DNA from: Pseudogemmobacter hezensis
Lineage (GTDB): Bacteria; Pseudomonadota; Alphaproteobacteria; Rhodobacterales; Rhodobacteraceae
Direction of reading: 5' to 3'
Assembly: GCF_013155295.1 (NCBI RefSeq)
Contig: NZ_JABJXT010000005.1
Span: 1-64,000 of the forward strand
Length of the DNA: 64,000 nt
The position numbers and the translations under genes were made by a program. Below are positions 25,159 through 33,809 of the stretch, piece by piece. The notes beneath the pieces are model-generated. The model did not search any database and was not told the DNA's origin. It saw only the letters and a list, made by a program, of their open reading frames with translations. Each line of letters begins with the position of its first letter. Position 1 is the first letter of the stretch.

Positions 25159-26763
25159 TTACCTCGCCTGACAGTATCTGCGCGGACGTTTCATTTTACG
25201 CACGGCCACCTCGCGGATGTCGCGCGCGATGACGACGCCGATCTCAGCGCAGGCCGTGATCCCCTGGACGAAGGGCCGATCATGCATCAGCCAGGGGATC
25301 GATCCTAGCCATATCCGGCTGGCGAAATCAGCGCAGTTGAGCAGGGCGTAATCCTCGTCGACCTGCGGGATCTCCTGATCGGCCTGCAGCAAGGCATTTC
25401 GGAGCGTCGGGAAGGGCAGGTCTTTTGTTGAGAGGGGTTTCTGGCCGCGCGCATCAATGAACGTGTCGAATGTCCATGTTTCCCCCTTCGCCTTGATCAC
25501 CGTTTTCGGGCCCTCTCGCCGCAAATCGTAATCCTCGCCAAGGGGCAGAATTTTTAGGATGCCGGCTTCGCGCAGGGCGAGCAATCGGCGGATCGATTCC
25601 GAAGGTACGGCGGCGTAGTTATCGACAAATAAATTTTTCAGGCCCTTGTCGAAACGCGCGCGATCCTCTTCCGAAAATTCGGGGACCAGATCTTCGATCT
25701 GCTCATGCATGCGCAGAATGGCGTATCGCCAGGGTATAGTGATGCGGGCGGCCTTGTTGCCTTCGACCTCGCGCAGGTTTTCGCGCGCCCAGCGGAACGG
25801 GTCACTGGCCTCGCGCGCGGCGAAATAGGCGTCGGGAAAGCTGTCGGCATCGAGCTTTGCGAGATTGATACCTGCGGCCCAGGCCGGATCGGCTTCGGCA
25901 ATCTCGCGGGCGAATAACGCGAAGACATCATCCAGCCGTGCGCCCTCTGTCTTCAACGTATCGAGAGCGGCTTCCGTCATCACCTTTAGCGGCTCATAGG
26001 GAATGGGGCAATAGAAATCAGCTTCAGGCAAAACACCGGTCCAGGACATGAGGGTAACGCTCAGCCCATCACTGGTTGACGTGAAGATCAGATCCTCGCC
26101 TTTGTGCCAGAACCGTCCATGCTGGTTCACGACCGCCATGGCCGCGTCAATCGAGCTGAGGGAGGTTCCCATGATGCCGACGCGACAGGCAGGGATCTCC
26201 GCGTCGATGAGGCCCGACCAGGGGCTGGGAAACCAGCTGCGCGTGGCCTCTTCCTCATCGGGGAAGACATGGCCAGTGGCCAGGATTACCCTGTCAAATA
26301 TGGTGTCGACGGGGCCGTTTGCCGTGAGGATTCCGATGCCGCTTCCGTCGGGCTGTAAGTCGGTGACTTCTGTGCTTTCCATGACCTCGACCTCATGTCC
26401 GGTGGCTCGGGCCCGGTCGATCAGTTCCAGAAGCTGGTCGCGGAAGTATTCTCCGAGTAACAGGCGCGGTGTGAATTGGCGCGCGTCCAGGTCCTCTGGG
26501 TCGAGCCCGTAATCGCGGAGGCGCGCATCGGGCTGTCCCTCCAGCCAGTCAAGATATGGCCCGACTAAGGGCGGGATCTCGATGCTCGCGATATTTGCGA
26601 GCATCGCCTTGCTGGATGTTTCGGGGGAATATGGCATGCCGATACCGGCTTTCTCGCCGCGCTCGAACAACCAGATCGACAGGGGGTCGGGATGGTCGAT
26701 GAGGTGGCGGAGTGTGTAGATGCCAGTCGGGCCGGTGCCGATGATCGCGATGCGTTGTGCCAT
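25159..26763 (-). CDS. FAD/NAD(P)-binding oxidoreductase (FAD_NAD_binding_9 type)
   Basis: 534-residue flavoprotein. The N-terminal Rossmann motif IGTGPTGIYTLRHL (residues 7-20) is followed by the FERGEKAGIGMPYSPETSSKAMLANIAS block typical of this HpaA-like group, VILATGHVFPD in the middle, and VGIMGTSLSSIDAAMAV, a second nucleotide-binding motif. Substrate is unknown. ATG 26763 is chosen because the Rossmann fold starts directly after it; the longer frame to 26943 overlaps a broken exonuclease gene. Gene order katE - exonuclease fragment - this gene suggests that recombination brought it here. Confidence 0.8.
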   Translation of the reverse strand: MAQRIAIIGTGPTGIYTLRHLIDHPDPLSIWLFERGEKAGIGMPYSPETSSKAMLANIASIEIPPLVGPYLDWLEGQPDARLRDYGLDPEDLDARQFTPRLLLGEYFRDQLLELIDRARATGHEVEVMESTEVTDLQPDGSGIGILTANGPVDTIFDRVILATGHVFPDEEEATRSWFPSPWSGLIDAEIPACRVGIMGTSLSSIDAAMAVVNQHGRFWHKGEDLIFTSTSDGLSVTLMSWTGVLPEADFYCPIPYEPLKVMTEAALDTLKTEGARLDDVFALFAREIAEADPAWAAGINLAKLDADSFPDAYFAAREASDPFRWARENLREVEGNKAARITIPWRYAILRMHEQIEDLVPEFSEEDRARFDKGLKNLFVDNYAAVPSESIRRLLALREAGILKILPLGEDYDLRREGPKTVIKAKGETWTFDTFIDARGQKPLSTKDLPFPTLRNALLQADQEIPQVDEDYALLNCADFASRIWLGSIPWLMHDRPFVQGITACAEIGVVIARDIREVAVRKMKRPRRYCQAR

Positions 26764-26879
26764 GCGGGGTCTCATTTCTGCCGTTAAGATTGCATCTGCT
26801 GCCATTGATCTGAACAATGTCCGGTCTGGGGCTGCGGCGGTGTGGTTTGACGCAATGCCTGCCCGACCGTTGCGGCGCG

Positions 26880-27136
26880 GTGACATCGCCGATCCTGCTT
26901 GGCCCTTCGGCAATCTGGCGGCTGGCGGTGAACTCCTCACCATAGCGGATCGCCATGATGTCGAGCGTCTGGCGCGTGGCCATCACCGCGCCATGGCCGG
27001 GGCGGGCATGGTCGGAATGGCCGTGGGTCACAAGCGCCCGGTCAACCGGGCGGAGGGGGTCGATGTAGAAATCCCCTGCGGCACAATAAAGCCCCGCTTC
27101 GGTGGGATAGACGATCTCCTCCGCCCCGAGCCTCAT
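26880..27136 (-). pseudogene. Ligase-associated DNA exonuclease, N-terminal fragment
   Basis: About 85 residues of a metallo-beta-lactamase-fold exonuclease: GLYCAAGDFYIDPLRPVDRALVTHGHSDHARPGHG, with the metal motif HxHxDH (THGHSDHA). The family works with ATP-dependent DNA ligases in DNA damage response. Homology ends in RIGDVT at about 26880; the rest of the frame is unrelated and overlaps the FAD gene. Its ATG overlaps the katE stop by 4 bases, so catalase and exonuclease were once one operon. Confidence 0.8.
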
Positions 27137-29181
27137 GCCAGATCACGCAAACCCGCTTCGCGCGCCCAATAGCGGTGCTTGGCGGTATCGGGCAGGTCTT
27201 CCCAGGGGCCGACGCCCGCGCCATCCTCGATCCCGGCGCGGGTCAGGATCACGCCCGATCCCTTGCAATAGCCGATGGCCTTGAGATGGGCGAAAGCATC
27301 CATGACAAAGCCGATCGCCGCACTGTCTCGCGCCAGCTTTTCGGCCTGATCCGGCATCAGGATCATCGCAATCGCGTCGAACAGAACCGAAGGGCTGCCG
27401 GCAAGCTGTCCGTCCGGGGTGATTGTACCGCCCTTCAGCTTCAGCGGCCCCACTTTGGGCGCGATGGTGAAAACCGTGCCGCCTTCGGCCTCGATGGCCC
27501 TGGTCAGCTTGTCGATCCCGGCCTTGTCCGATCCTTCGGCGATCAGGAGGCCGACCTTGCGGCCCTTGAGCGTCTCATGCCAGTTCTTCTGGATCGACAG
27601 CGCGTCCGACGGGTCAAGATCCAGCGGCTCTCGGAAGGGTTTGGCGGGCGCGGGCAGGTCGATGCCAAGCCCATCGGCGACCCGCGCGCTGAGATCCTTC
27701 TCGATCAGTTGCAGATGCGACAGCACCCGTTCGCGCACATGATCCAGCCCGACTTTCGACAACTCAAAGACGAAGGCCGAGGCGATATGCGCCTGCTCAT
27801 TCTCGGTCATGGATCGCCAATACATGCGCGGCTGGCTGTAGTGATCGCCGAAGGTTTCAGAGCGGATGCGCAGCGTGTCGCCTGCAACTGCCTCGCGGGC
27901 GCTGACAAAGCCCTCGGCACTGGCGCGCGGTCCGGGATCCTCGCCCGCTTGGTCGAGGCTGTTGGGCTCGTAATTCGCGCGGCCCTTCGGCACCTGTACC
28001 TGCATCAGCCCGTCGCGCATCATATTGGCATAGGGGCATTTCGGCGCATTCACCGGGATCTGGTGGAAATTCGTCGTGCCGAGGCGCGATTTCTGCGTGT
28101 CGAGGTATGAAAACAGCCGCCCCTGCAGCAGAGGATCATCCGAGAAATCGATCCCCGGCACGATGTTCGAGGGCAGAAAGGCCGCCTGTTCGTTCTCGGC
28201 GAAATGGTTGTCGGGGTTTCGGTTCAGCACCATGCGGCCGACCACCCGCAGGGGCACGATTTCTTCGGGGATGATCTTGGTGGGGTCAAGTACGTCATAA
28301 GGCAGGCCGTCGGCCAGTTCCTGATCAAAGACCTGCACAGCGAAATCCCATTCCGGGAAATCCCCGGCCGCGATGGCCTCATACAGGTCGCGCCGGTGGT
28401 AGTCGTTATCCGCCCCCTGCAATTTGGCGCTTTCGTCCCAGATCAGCGATTGGGTTCCTGGAACCGGGCGCCAGTGGAATTTGACAAAACTGACCTTGCC
28501 CTCGTCATTGACGAATTTGAAGGTGTGGACGCCGAACCCTTCCATCATGCGCAAGGATCGTGGGATGGCACGGTCTGACATAGCCCAGATGACGGTGTGC
28601 AGGCTTTCCGGCATCAGCGAGACGAAATCCCAGAACGTGTCATGGGCCGATGCCGCCTGCGGATAGCCGCGATCTGCCTCCATCTTTACCGAATGCACGA
28701 GGTCGGGGAATTTGATCGCGTCCTGGATGAAAAAGACCGGGATGTTGTTGCCGACCAGATCCCAATTGCCCTGATCGGTGTAGAATTTGACCGCAAAGCC
28801 CCGCACGTCGCGTGGTGTGTCGACCGATCCCGCGCCGCCTGCGACGGTGGAAAAGCGCACGAAAACCGGGGTTTCCTTGCCCTTCTCGGACAGAAGGCTC
28901 GCCCTTGTCAGTTCAGGTATCGGGTGGGTGCAGGTGAAGACCCCATGCGCCGCCGAGCCACGCGCATGGACGATCCGCTCGGGGATGCGCTCATGGTCGA
29001 AATGAAAGATCTTCTCGCGCAGGAGAAAGTCTTCCAGCAGCGTCGGGCCACGCGCGCCTGCACGCAGAGAATTCTGATTGTCGGAAACCGGAATGCCGTG
29101 GTTCGTGGTCAACAGAGCGCCGCCGCGCTGCTGCGTCTCACCCGCATTTCCGGTCTTGGTGTCGTAAGGTTTGCGTGCCAT
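27133..29181 (-). CDS. katE: Large-subunit catalase HPII (KatE)
   Basis: 682-residue heme catalase converting H2O2 to water and oxygen. Catalytic His72 lies in [12 protein letters not shown], the distal Asn in GNNIPVFF, and the heme-ligand Tyr in RLFSYLDTQ. After the catalase core a flavodoxin/glutamine-amidotransferase-like domain (about residues 540-680, [11 protein letters not shown] to [15 protein letters not shown]) marks the clade 2 large-subunit type. Cytoplasmic. Stationary-phase and stress-induced in most bacteria. Ends with ATGA overlap to the exonuclease fragment. Confidence 0.97.
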   Translation of the reverse strand: MARKPYDTKTGNAGETQQRGGALLTTNHGIPVSDNQNSLRAGARGPTLLEDFLLREKIFHFDHERIPERIVHARGSAAHGVFTCTHPIPELTRASLLSEKGKETPVFVRFSTVAGGAGSVDTPRDVRGFAVKFYTDQGNWDLVGNNIPVFFIQDAIKFPDLVHSVKMEADRGYPQAASAHDTFWDFVSLMPESLHTVIWAMSDRAIPRSLRMMEGFGVHTFKFVNDEGKVSFVKFHWRPVPGTQSLIWDESAKLQGADNDYHRRDLYEAIAAGDFPEWDFAVQVFDQELADGLPYDVLDPTKIIPEEIVPLRVVGRMVLNRNPDNHFAENEQAAFLPSNIVPGIDFSDDPLLQGRLFSYLDTQKSRLGTTNFHQIPVNAPKCPYANMMRDGLMQVQVPKGRANYEPNSLDQAGEDPGPRASAEGFVSAREAVAGDTLRIRSETFGDHYSQPRMYWRSMTENEQAHIASAFVFELSKVGLDHVRERVLSHLQLIEKDLSARVADGLGIDLPAPAKPFREPLDLDPSDALSIQKNWHETLKGRKVGLLIAEGSDKAGIDKLTRAIEAEGGTVFTIAPKVGPLKLKGGTITPDGQLAGSPSVLFDAIAMILMPDQAEKLARDSAAIGFVMDAFAHLKAIGYCKGSGVILTRAGIEDGAGVGPWEDLPDTAKHRYWAREAGLRDLA

Positions 29182-29276
29182 CTGTCCTGCCTTTCAAAGG
29201 TGGGAAAGGGTGGCGCTGTGGGGCCCATGTCCTGTGTGGGCATCTCCGAGGCCCGTGGCGCCGGCTCTGTCGTGAG

Positions 29277-29313
29277 GCGGGGCGCGCGCCATATCAGCGC
29301 GCGCGCGCCCCGC
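29277..29313 (-). terminator. Strong GC hairpin downstream of the 354-residue membrane protein gene
   Basis: Perfect 13-bp stem GCGGGGCGCGCGC / GCGCGCGCCCCGC with an 11-base loop, 17 bases after the stop of the gene ending at 29330 and upstream of katE. Likely ends that transcript and isolates katE. Confidence 0.6.
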
Positions 29314-29329
29314 GAACTTTTGTGGCGTG

Positions 29330-30394
29330 TCAGAGGCGGTAGCTGAACCCGCCCCATATACGGCCGTCATCGCGATGACGGCCGCCGCGCACGGCACCGG
29401 AGACGGCTGCCGCACCCGCGACCAGAGCCGCGGCCGTCAACAGGAAGGCGGTCAGGATCGCACTTTTGCGGGCTGTCTCGGCTGCGGCGATCGCGGCCTC
29501 CTCGGCCTCTTGTGCAAGACGCTCGGCCTCTGCCTGCGCCTCGGCCACCGCACCTGCGGCCTGCTCACGCACTTCCTGGACGGCGGTCACAGCCTGATCC
29601 ACGCGCGCCTCGACCTCGGCCTCGCTCTGTCCGGTGCGCCGCGCAACGGCAGCGATCAGGAAAGCGCGATCATCTTCAGAGATCTCGCCGGTCCGCAGGA
29701 CATTGCCCAGAACCAGACCGCTCTGGCGCGCGAGTTCTGCGTCATCCATCGACGGCGTGCCCGGCGAGGTGGTGCCGTCCGCCTGCTGCACGCCCTGACG
29801 CATCGCGCCGACTTCAGGGCGCATCAGGGTGCTGTTGATATAGTCCATCAGCCCCTCATCTGCATCATCTGGAATTGCTGCGCCCGCTGCTTGCGCCACC
29901 CCCTGAACAGCGCCGCCGACCGCATTGCCTGCGCCCTGAGCCATGCCCCCGACGGCCGCTCCGGTCGCTGTCGCTGCCGTGCCTACGGCGGAAACCGCAC
30001 CGCTGATGGCGCCCGCAGCCATCCATGCCGTCACCAGCATGCCGAGGCCCCAGACAACGAGGCCGTTGATACCGTCGCGTGCCGCGACCTCATCGGCGGA
30101 TGCATCATCGACGCGCCGCCGCATCCGCCCGGCAATATAGCCGCCGGCGAGATAGCTTGCGACCAGCGTGATGACGAGCCAGAGCGCCGTTACGATCAGC
30201 CAGAGATTGAGCGAACCCTCACCCGGCTCGGCCGAAATCGTCGAGAGGCCCAGAGCGGCCCCGAATGCGGTGAATATACCGGCCGTCGCCGCGGCAACGA
30301 CCGCGCCACCGAATACCGCAGCCCAGTCGATATAGGCCCCGCCGGTCTCAAAGCGCGGGGCCGAGGCGGCAGTCATGGTTTCTGTACGTTCCAT
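29330..30394 (-). CDS. Multi-helix membrane protein of unknown function
   Basis: 354 residues. An N-terminal pair of helices (YIDWAAVFGGAVVAAATAGIFTAFGAALGLS; LWLIVTALWLVITLVASYLAGGYIAGRMRRR), a third (NGLVVWGLGMLVTAWMAAGAISG), a Gly/Ala-rich stretch, an acidic soluble region with a coiled coil (QAVTAVQEVREQAAGAVAEAQAEAERLAQEAEEAA), and a last helix near the C-terminus. Similar proteins in Alphaproteobacteria are labelled PhnA-like or YrzE/TIGR04086-like without known role. It follows a 24-residue membrane peptide gene with a 12-base gap, so they form an operon. Confidence 0.7.
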   Translation of the reverse strand: MERTETMTAASAPRFETGGAYIDWAAVFGGAVVAAATAGIFTAFGAALGLSTISAEPGEGSLNLWLIVTALWLVITLVASYLAGGYIAGRMRRRVDDASADEVAARDGINGLVVWGLGMLVTAWMAAGAISGAVSAVGTAATATGAAVGGMAQGAGNAVGGAVQGVAQAAGAAIPDDADEGLMDYINSTLMRPEVGAMRQGVQQADGTTSPGTPSMDDAELARQSGLVLGNVLRTGEISEDDRAFLIAAVARRTGQSEAEVEARVDQAVTAVQEVREQAAGAVAEAQAEAERLAQEAEEAAIAAAETARKSAILTAFLLTAAALVAGAAAVSGAVRGGRHRDDGRIWGGFSYRL

Positions 30395-30406
30395 TCCAGC
30401 CCCTCC

Positions 30407-30481
30407 TCAGCGCAGGCCAAGAAACGACAGGATGGCAAGAACCACGACCACAAGGCCGACCAGATAGATGATGCTGTGCAT
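30407..30481 (-). CDS. 24-residue membrane peptide
   Basis: Reads MHSIIYLVGLVVVVLAILSF and four more residues, ending in LGLR: a single hydrophobic helix with a Gly-Leu-Arg end, like small proteins annotated in many Alphaproteobacteria next to stress membrane genes. The GAGGAGG ribosome site of the following gene lies right after its stop. Shorter than usual gene-finding cut-offs. Confidence 0.55.
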   Translation of the reverse strand: MHSIIYLVGLVVVVLAILSFLGLR

Positions 30482-30642
30482 GAACGTCCCTCCCGGAAAT
30501 GCCTGTTCAGGCGATTACAGATAAAACTGAGGATGCAGCGGGGGCGTCGGGTGCCGCATCCAGAGGGAAACGCAAACGATGTATTCTGGTTCCTTCTTTG
30601 ACGAGCGAGCCGAGACGACGTTGCGTCACCCGGACAGGCAGC

Positions 30643-31104
30643 TCAGTTCAGGCGCCAGATTTCGAAATTCAGCAGCGTGGCAAAGGAAACCCAGGCGTAA
30701 TAGGGAATGAACAGGCCCGCCGAAAGCTTGTCTTGCGGCAGCGCCCGCAGAATGAAAACAATGATCGTGGCGAGCAGAAGGGCGATCACCACCAGGGCGA
30801 GGCCCGGGTTTTCCAGCCCGAAGAAAGCAGGCGACCAGGCATAGTTCAGCAGCAGTTGCAGGCCCCAGAGGGCGCGGAGGCTCGGGGCTCCGGATCCGCT
30901 GTCTGCTGCCCTCTCATATACCCGCCAGCCCACAAGGCCGATGATCACGTAAAGCACGGTCCAGACCGGGCCGAACAACCAGTTCGGCGGGTTGAAAGCG
31001 GGTTTGGCGAGGCTTTCATACCAGGGGCCGGGGATGTTGAGCCAACCGATCACCCAGCCTGCGAGAACCACAGGAATGACGAAAAGGGCTGCTTTCAGGG
31101 ACAT
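30643..31104 (-). CDS. tspO: TspO/MBR family tryptophan-rich sensory protein
   Basis: 153-residue outer- or inner-membrane protein with five helices, homologous to the mitochondrial translocator protein. Conserved parts: KPAFNPPNWLFGPVWTVLYVIIG, LWGLQLLLNYAWSPAFFGLENPGLALVVI, and the end PYYAWVSFATLLNFEIWRLN. It binds tetrapyrroles and affects photosynthesis-gene or stress responses in Rhodobacter. ATG 31104 is chosen by homology; the frame extends to 31506 out of family. Confidence 0.93.
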   Translation of the reverse strand: MSLKAALFVIPVVLAGWVIGWLNIPGPWYESLAKPAFNPPNWLFGPVWTVLYVIIGLVGWRVYERAADSGSGAPSLRALWGLQLLLNYAWSPAFFGLENPGLALVVIALLLATIIVFILRALPQDKLSAGLFIPYYAWVSFATLLNFEIWRLN

Positions 31105-31200
31105 GCTTTGATCCTTTGCGGGAGGGTGCCCTGGTCCGCCGCGGTCCGCCGCGTCACCGACCCGCCGCCATGGCCAGGCAGGATTGGGCCAGACAGGATT

Positions 31201-31264
31201 GCGGCCCGCGCGGGAGCAGAGCGGGCCGCAACTTTCCGGAAAGGGAGGGAAAAACCTTTCCGGA
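31201..31264. terminator. Two hairpins between tspO and the DUF883 gene
   Basis: GCGGCCCGC/GCGGGCCGC (31201-31229) and TCCGGAAAGG/CCTTTCCGGA (31235-31264) lie just past the DUF883 stop at 31277. They probably end that transcript before tspO. Confidence 0.5.
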
Positions 31265-31276
31265 TGAAAACCGTGC

Positions 31277-31597
31277 TCAGCGCCGACGGTCGCCGGACAG
31301 AACGCCACTGAGCAGCATACCGGCAGCAAGGCCGATGAGACCGACAGTCGAGAGCACCGTGGCGGTCGTGCCGGGATTGTCGCGCATCGCGCCAACGGCG
31401 ACATGGGCCTGTTCACGGACATGGGCAACGGCCTGATGGGCGCGGCCCTTGCCATCCTCAAATGCCTCTTCTGCGTCGTCCATTGCATCCGAAGCGCGCG
31501 ATGCAAGTGACTTGCTGATCTTCGACATTTCCTTTTTCAGATCGGCGATCTGCTTTTCGAGATCGGCGCGGATATCATTTGCGGCATCGGCCATCAC
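31277..31597 (-). CDS. DUF883 (ElaB/YqjD-like) membrane-anchored protein
   Basis: 106 residues: an N-terminal amphipathic coiled coil (DIRADLEKQIADLKKEMSKISKSLASRASDAMDDAEEAFED) and a C-terminal membrane helix (TATVLSTVGLIGLAAGMLLSGVL) ending GDRRR, the DUF883 layout. ElaB and YqjD are stationary-phase inner-membrane proteins that associate with ribosomes or protect membranes. Monocistronic, with terminators behind it. Confidence 0.85.
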   Translation of the reverse strand: MMADAANDIRADLEKQIADLKKEMSKISKSLASRASDAMDDAEEAFEDGKGRAHQAVAHVREQAHVAVGAMRDNPGTTATVLSTVGLIGLAAGMLLSGVLSGDRRR

Positions 31598-31694
31598 TGC
31601 ACTCCATTATATCACCAGACGGGCCAAGGGCCTCGGCTAGGGAAATGCGCCGAGGCCGATCTGGTTCCGGGAAATGACGCAGCGTTCTTTGCAA

Positions 31695-32190
31695 TCAAAT
31701 GAGGCGTGTAATGGATGCGGCACGCGTGAGGTCCTCGGTCAATGCGCTCCGCAATTTCCTGGCTGCCTCTCCGCTTTGCCGGAGTATCGCCGAGGGGTGC
31801 CAGGTGATCAGCACCGGCCCCCCATGCAGCCCGGTTTCCACTTGCCCGCGCCGATCGGCAAGGGGGACGGCATTGCCGGTCAGCGCGAAAGCTGCCGAGG
31901 CGCCGAGCGCGACGACAAGTTCGGGCTGAATGAAGGCCAGTTCCAGCCCCAGCCACCAGCGACAATGCTCGATCTCCTGGCGGTTCGGATTCTGATGCAG
32001 ACGACGCTTGCCGCGCGGTGCGAACTTGAAATGTTTCACCGCATTGGTGAGCCATACCGCAGCAGGGTCCATCCCGGCCGCCGCCATGCTATCGCGCAGC
32101 AGCTGGCCAGCCGGGCCGATGAAGGGTCGGCCCTCCAGATCCTCACGGTCGCCGGGCTGCTCGCCGACCAGCATCAGGCGGGCAGACCTC
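31695..32190 (-). pseudogene. udgX: UdgX-type uracil-DNA glycosylase lacking its N-terminus
   Basis: About 165 residues of a family 4/5-like uracil-DNA glycosylase: VGEQPGDREDLEGRPFIGPAGQLL, then KHFKFAPRGKRRLHQNPN, the KRRxH loop whose His binds uracil covalently in UdgX, and HPSAILR. The N-terminal region with the first Fe-S cysteines is missing: at about 32185 the sequence switches to a serine recombinase fragment on the same strand in another frame. Translation could begin only from a distant, unrelated ATG (32330), so function is doubtful. Confidence 0.75.
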
Positions 32191-32421
32191 GGCAACCAGG
32201 CGCTGGAAGCCCGGTCGGGCGACCAGACCGGATCCGGAGCGTCCCAAGCTATCGTCGACGACCCGGACCTCGGCGAAGCCGGTGTCGCGGGCGGCTTCGG
32301 CCAACTGATATTGCCGCTTCTGGCTTTCAAGATTGCCCAGCACCTAACCTATCGTCGACTGACGGACATAGACGACTGCGCTGCGGGCGAGGTGTTCAGC
32401 GCTGATCTTGGTGTGCATCAT
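32183..32421 (-). pseudogene. Large serine recombinase, N-terminal fragment with amber codon
   Basis: From ATG 32421: MHTKISAEHLARSAVVYVRQ then STIG, a TAG where a Gln is expected, then VLGNLESQKRQYQLAEAARDTGFAEVRVVDDSLGRSGSGLVARPGFQRLVAEV. This is the catalytic N-terminus of large serine recombinases (Ser in VRQST). The gene ends at the junction with udgX at about 32185, so more than 80 percent is lost. It follows a 67-residue ORF that overlaps its start, as in resident three-gene recombinase cassettes. Confidence 0.75.
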
Positions 32422-32599
32422 GACCTGCGCCCTCCGCAATCTTGGCCGCGGCCATCAGCAGAAGTTCGGGCAAGACTTCCAGGATCGCAGGTGTCACCGG
32501 CACGGTCGGGGGGCGATCCGGGCTGTCGCTCAGGTCCAGGCAGAGCTGCCTCTGCATCGGCTGCTTCCGCTGCGAGAGGGGTCGGGGTCGGCGGGGCAT
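32396..32599 (-). CDS. Small ORF of the recombinase cassette
   Basis: 67 residues starting MPRRPRPLSQRKQPMQRQLC, then LDLSDSPDRPPTVPVTPAILEVLPELLLMAAAKIAEGAGHD. Ribosome site GAGGAGG precedes ATG 32599. Small proteins of this kind sit directly before large serine recombinases in Alphaproteobacteria; role unknown. It overlaps the recombinase ATG by 26 bases. Confidence 0.5.
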   Translation of the reverse strand: MPRRPRPLSQRKQPMQRQLCLDLSDSPDRPPTVPVTPAILEVLPELLLMAAAKIAEGAGHDAHQDQR

Positions 32600-32911
32600 G
32601 CGTATCCTCCTCTGGAATCGATCTCCCACAGGATGACGCTAGCTGGGCGTCACGCATCAGATCCAGGGTGCGTGCAAGCACATCCAGCGCTTTGAGAGCG
32701 ACAAGCGGCGGACGGCATTCAAGGCGCGCGCAACAGGCAGCGTCGCACATCCAATGTGGCAGGGTTCGGAAAACCCCCTGCCGTTCTTCGACTAGAAGGG
32801 AGTCAGATCCGCGCCTGCGCCCTCCGTCGCGCGCGCAAGGTGCGACCATGCAGCGGGTGCCAAGGATACTCGATCCGCAGGTCGCGCAGTTGGTATGTGG
32901 AATGAAAGCCA
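32600..32911 (-). pseudogene. DUF5372-like fragment upstream of the recombinase cassette
   Basis: The minus strand reads RIEYPWHPLHGRTLR, a FHPLRG-type motif of the DUF5372 family, then a stop; family-like sequence continues in another frame (SLLVEERQGVFRTLPHWMCDAACC). A frameshift near 32820 separates them. At the upstream side it abuts the IS66 remnant. Recognised from a short motif only. Confidence 0.4.
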
Positions 32912-33067
32912 ATCGGCCTTCTTCGCGCGGAACACGAAGACCGTTCCGGTGAACGGGGCCTTGCGCAACTCGTTCTTCACCATCGCGGCCAGGCTGTCGT
33001 GACCCTTCCTGAAGTCGATGGGTTTGGTCGCCACCATGATCCGCACCCGGTGCGACGGGAAGATCAT
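32912..33067 (-). pseudogene. tnpB: IS66 TnpB (Orf2), 5' fragment
   Basis: About 50 residues: MIFPSHRVRIMVATKPIDFRKGHDSLAAMVKNELRKAPFTGTVFVFRAKKAD is the start of IS66-family TnpB, of normal length about 115. Homology stops at about 32912. ATG 33067 overlaps the stop of tnpA (ATGA), the usual IS66 arrangement. TnpC, the DDE transposase, is absent. Confidence 0.85.
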
Positions 33068-33462
33068 GAGCAGGCCCGCAGCGCCATCGCCAGTTCCGCG
33101 ACCCAAGCAGCAGGCGTGGCAGCATCAAGACGCACTGTCGCCGGCCAGATGATCAGATCAATCGACGCCGTCATTGTAGCTGTCGTGACCGCCATCGGCG
33201 ACGCCACGGGAGCTGAAAACTCTGCCCCCGTAACCTCAGGCACAACCAGCTTGCCCTTCCGCGCCAGCGTCCGCCACGAAGATAGGTGGTTGGCCTTCAG
33301 TCCGTGCCGACGCGCCACCTCGTTCACCTTGATCCCGGGAACCAGTATCTCCGCCGCCATCCGGCCCGTCGCCTCGTCAGACCATCGCCGCTTGGCCGCT
33401 GGAGCCGCCAAGAGCTCCACAAACCCAACTGCCTCCATCCTGCGCTCCCGATGGAATCCCAT
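33064..33462 (-). CDS. tnpA: IS66 TnpA (Orf1) HTH protein
   Basis: 132-residue IS66-family Orf1 with the transposase_8-type helix-turn-helix RRWSDEATGRMAAEILVPGIKVNEVARRHGLKANHLSSWRTLARKGKL. ATG 33462 follows GGGAGC; a longer frame to 33498 is possible. The IS66 end GTAAGC... is visible at 33508 reading inward, so the left end of the element is intact while tnpB is cut and tnpC is lost. Confidence 0.85.
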   Translation of the reverse strand: MGFHRERRMEAVGFVELLAAPAAKRRWSDEATGRMAAEILVPGIKVNEVARRHGLKANHLSSWRTLARKGKLVVPEVTGAEFSAPVASPMAVTTATMTASIDLIIWPATVRLDAATPAAWVAELAMALRACS

Positions 33463-33809
33463 GAAAGCTCCCGTGCAAATCTCCACACGAGGGCACATCG
33501 CAGCTTACGGAGTCAGCAGGAAGGTGGGGTCAGGACGGCGCTCTGATGTCTTTTTCAAAGGATCGCGCCAAGCGATTTGGAATGCCGGGGCGTTTATCGT
33601 GGTCTGGGCGCCCAAAGGTGGGCACGAGGTCTGAAGACGTCGGTGAGCAAGCTCTGATGCGCGGGTTGGATACCGCATGACCGATTGTGCGTTTCGGGGC
33701 TATCCCTGTTTTACAACGGGAGTCAGCACGAAGCTGGCCACAAAGCGACTGTCGGATATTCCCCTGCCATCGACCTCGCGCCCGCCATTGGGCGCTTTGG
33801 GGGACAAGC

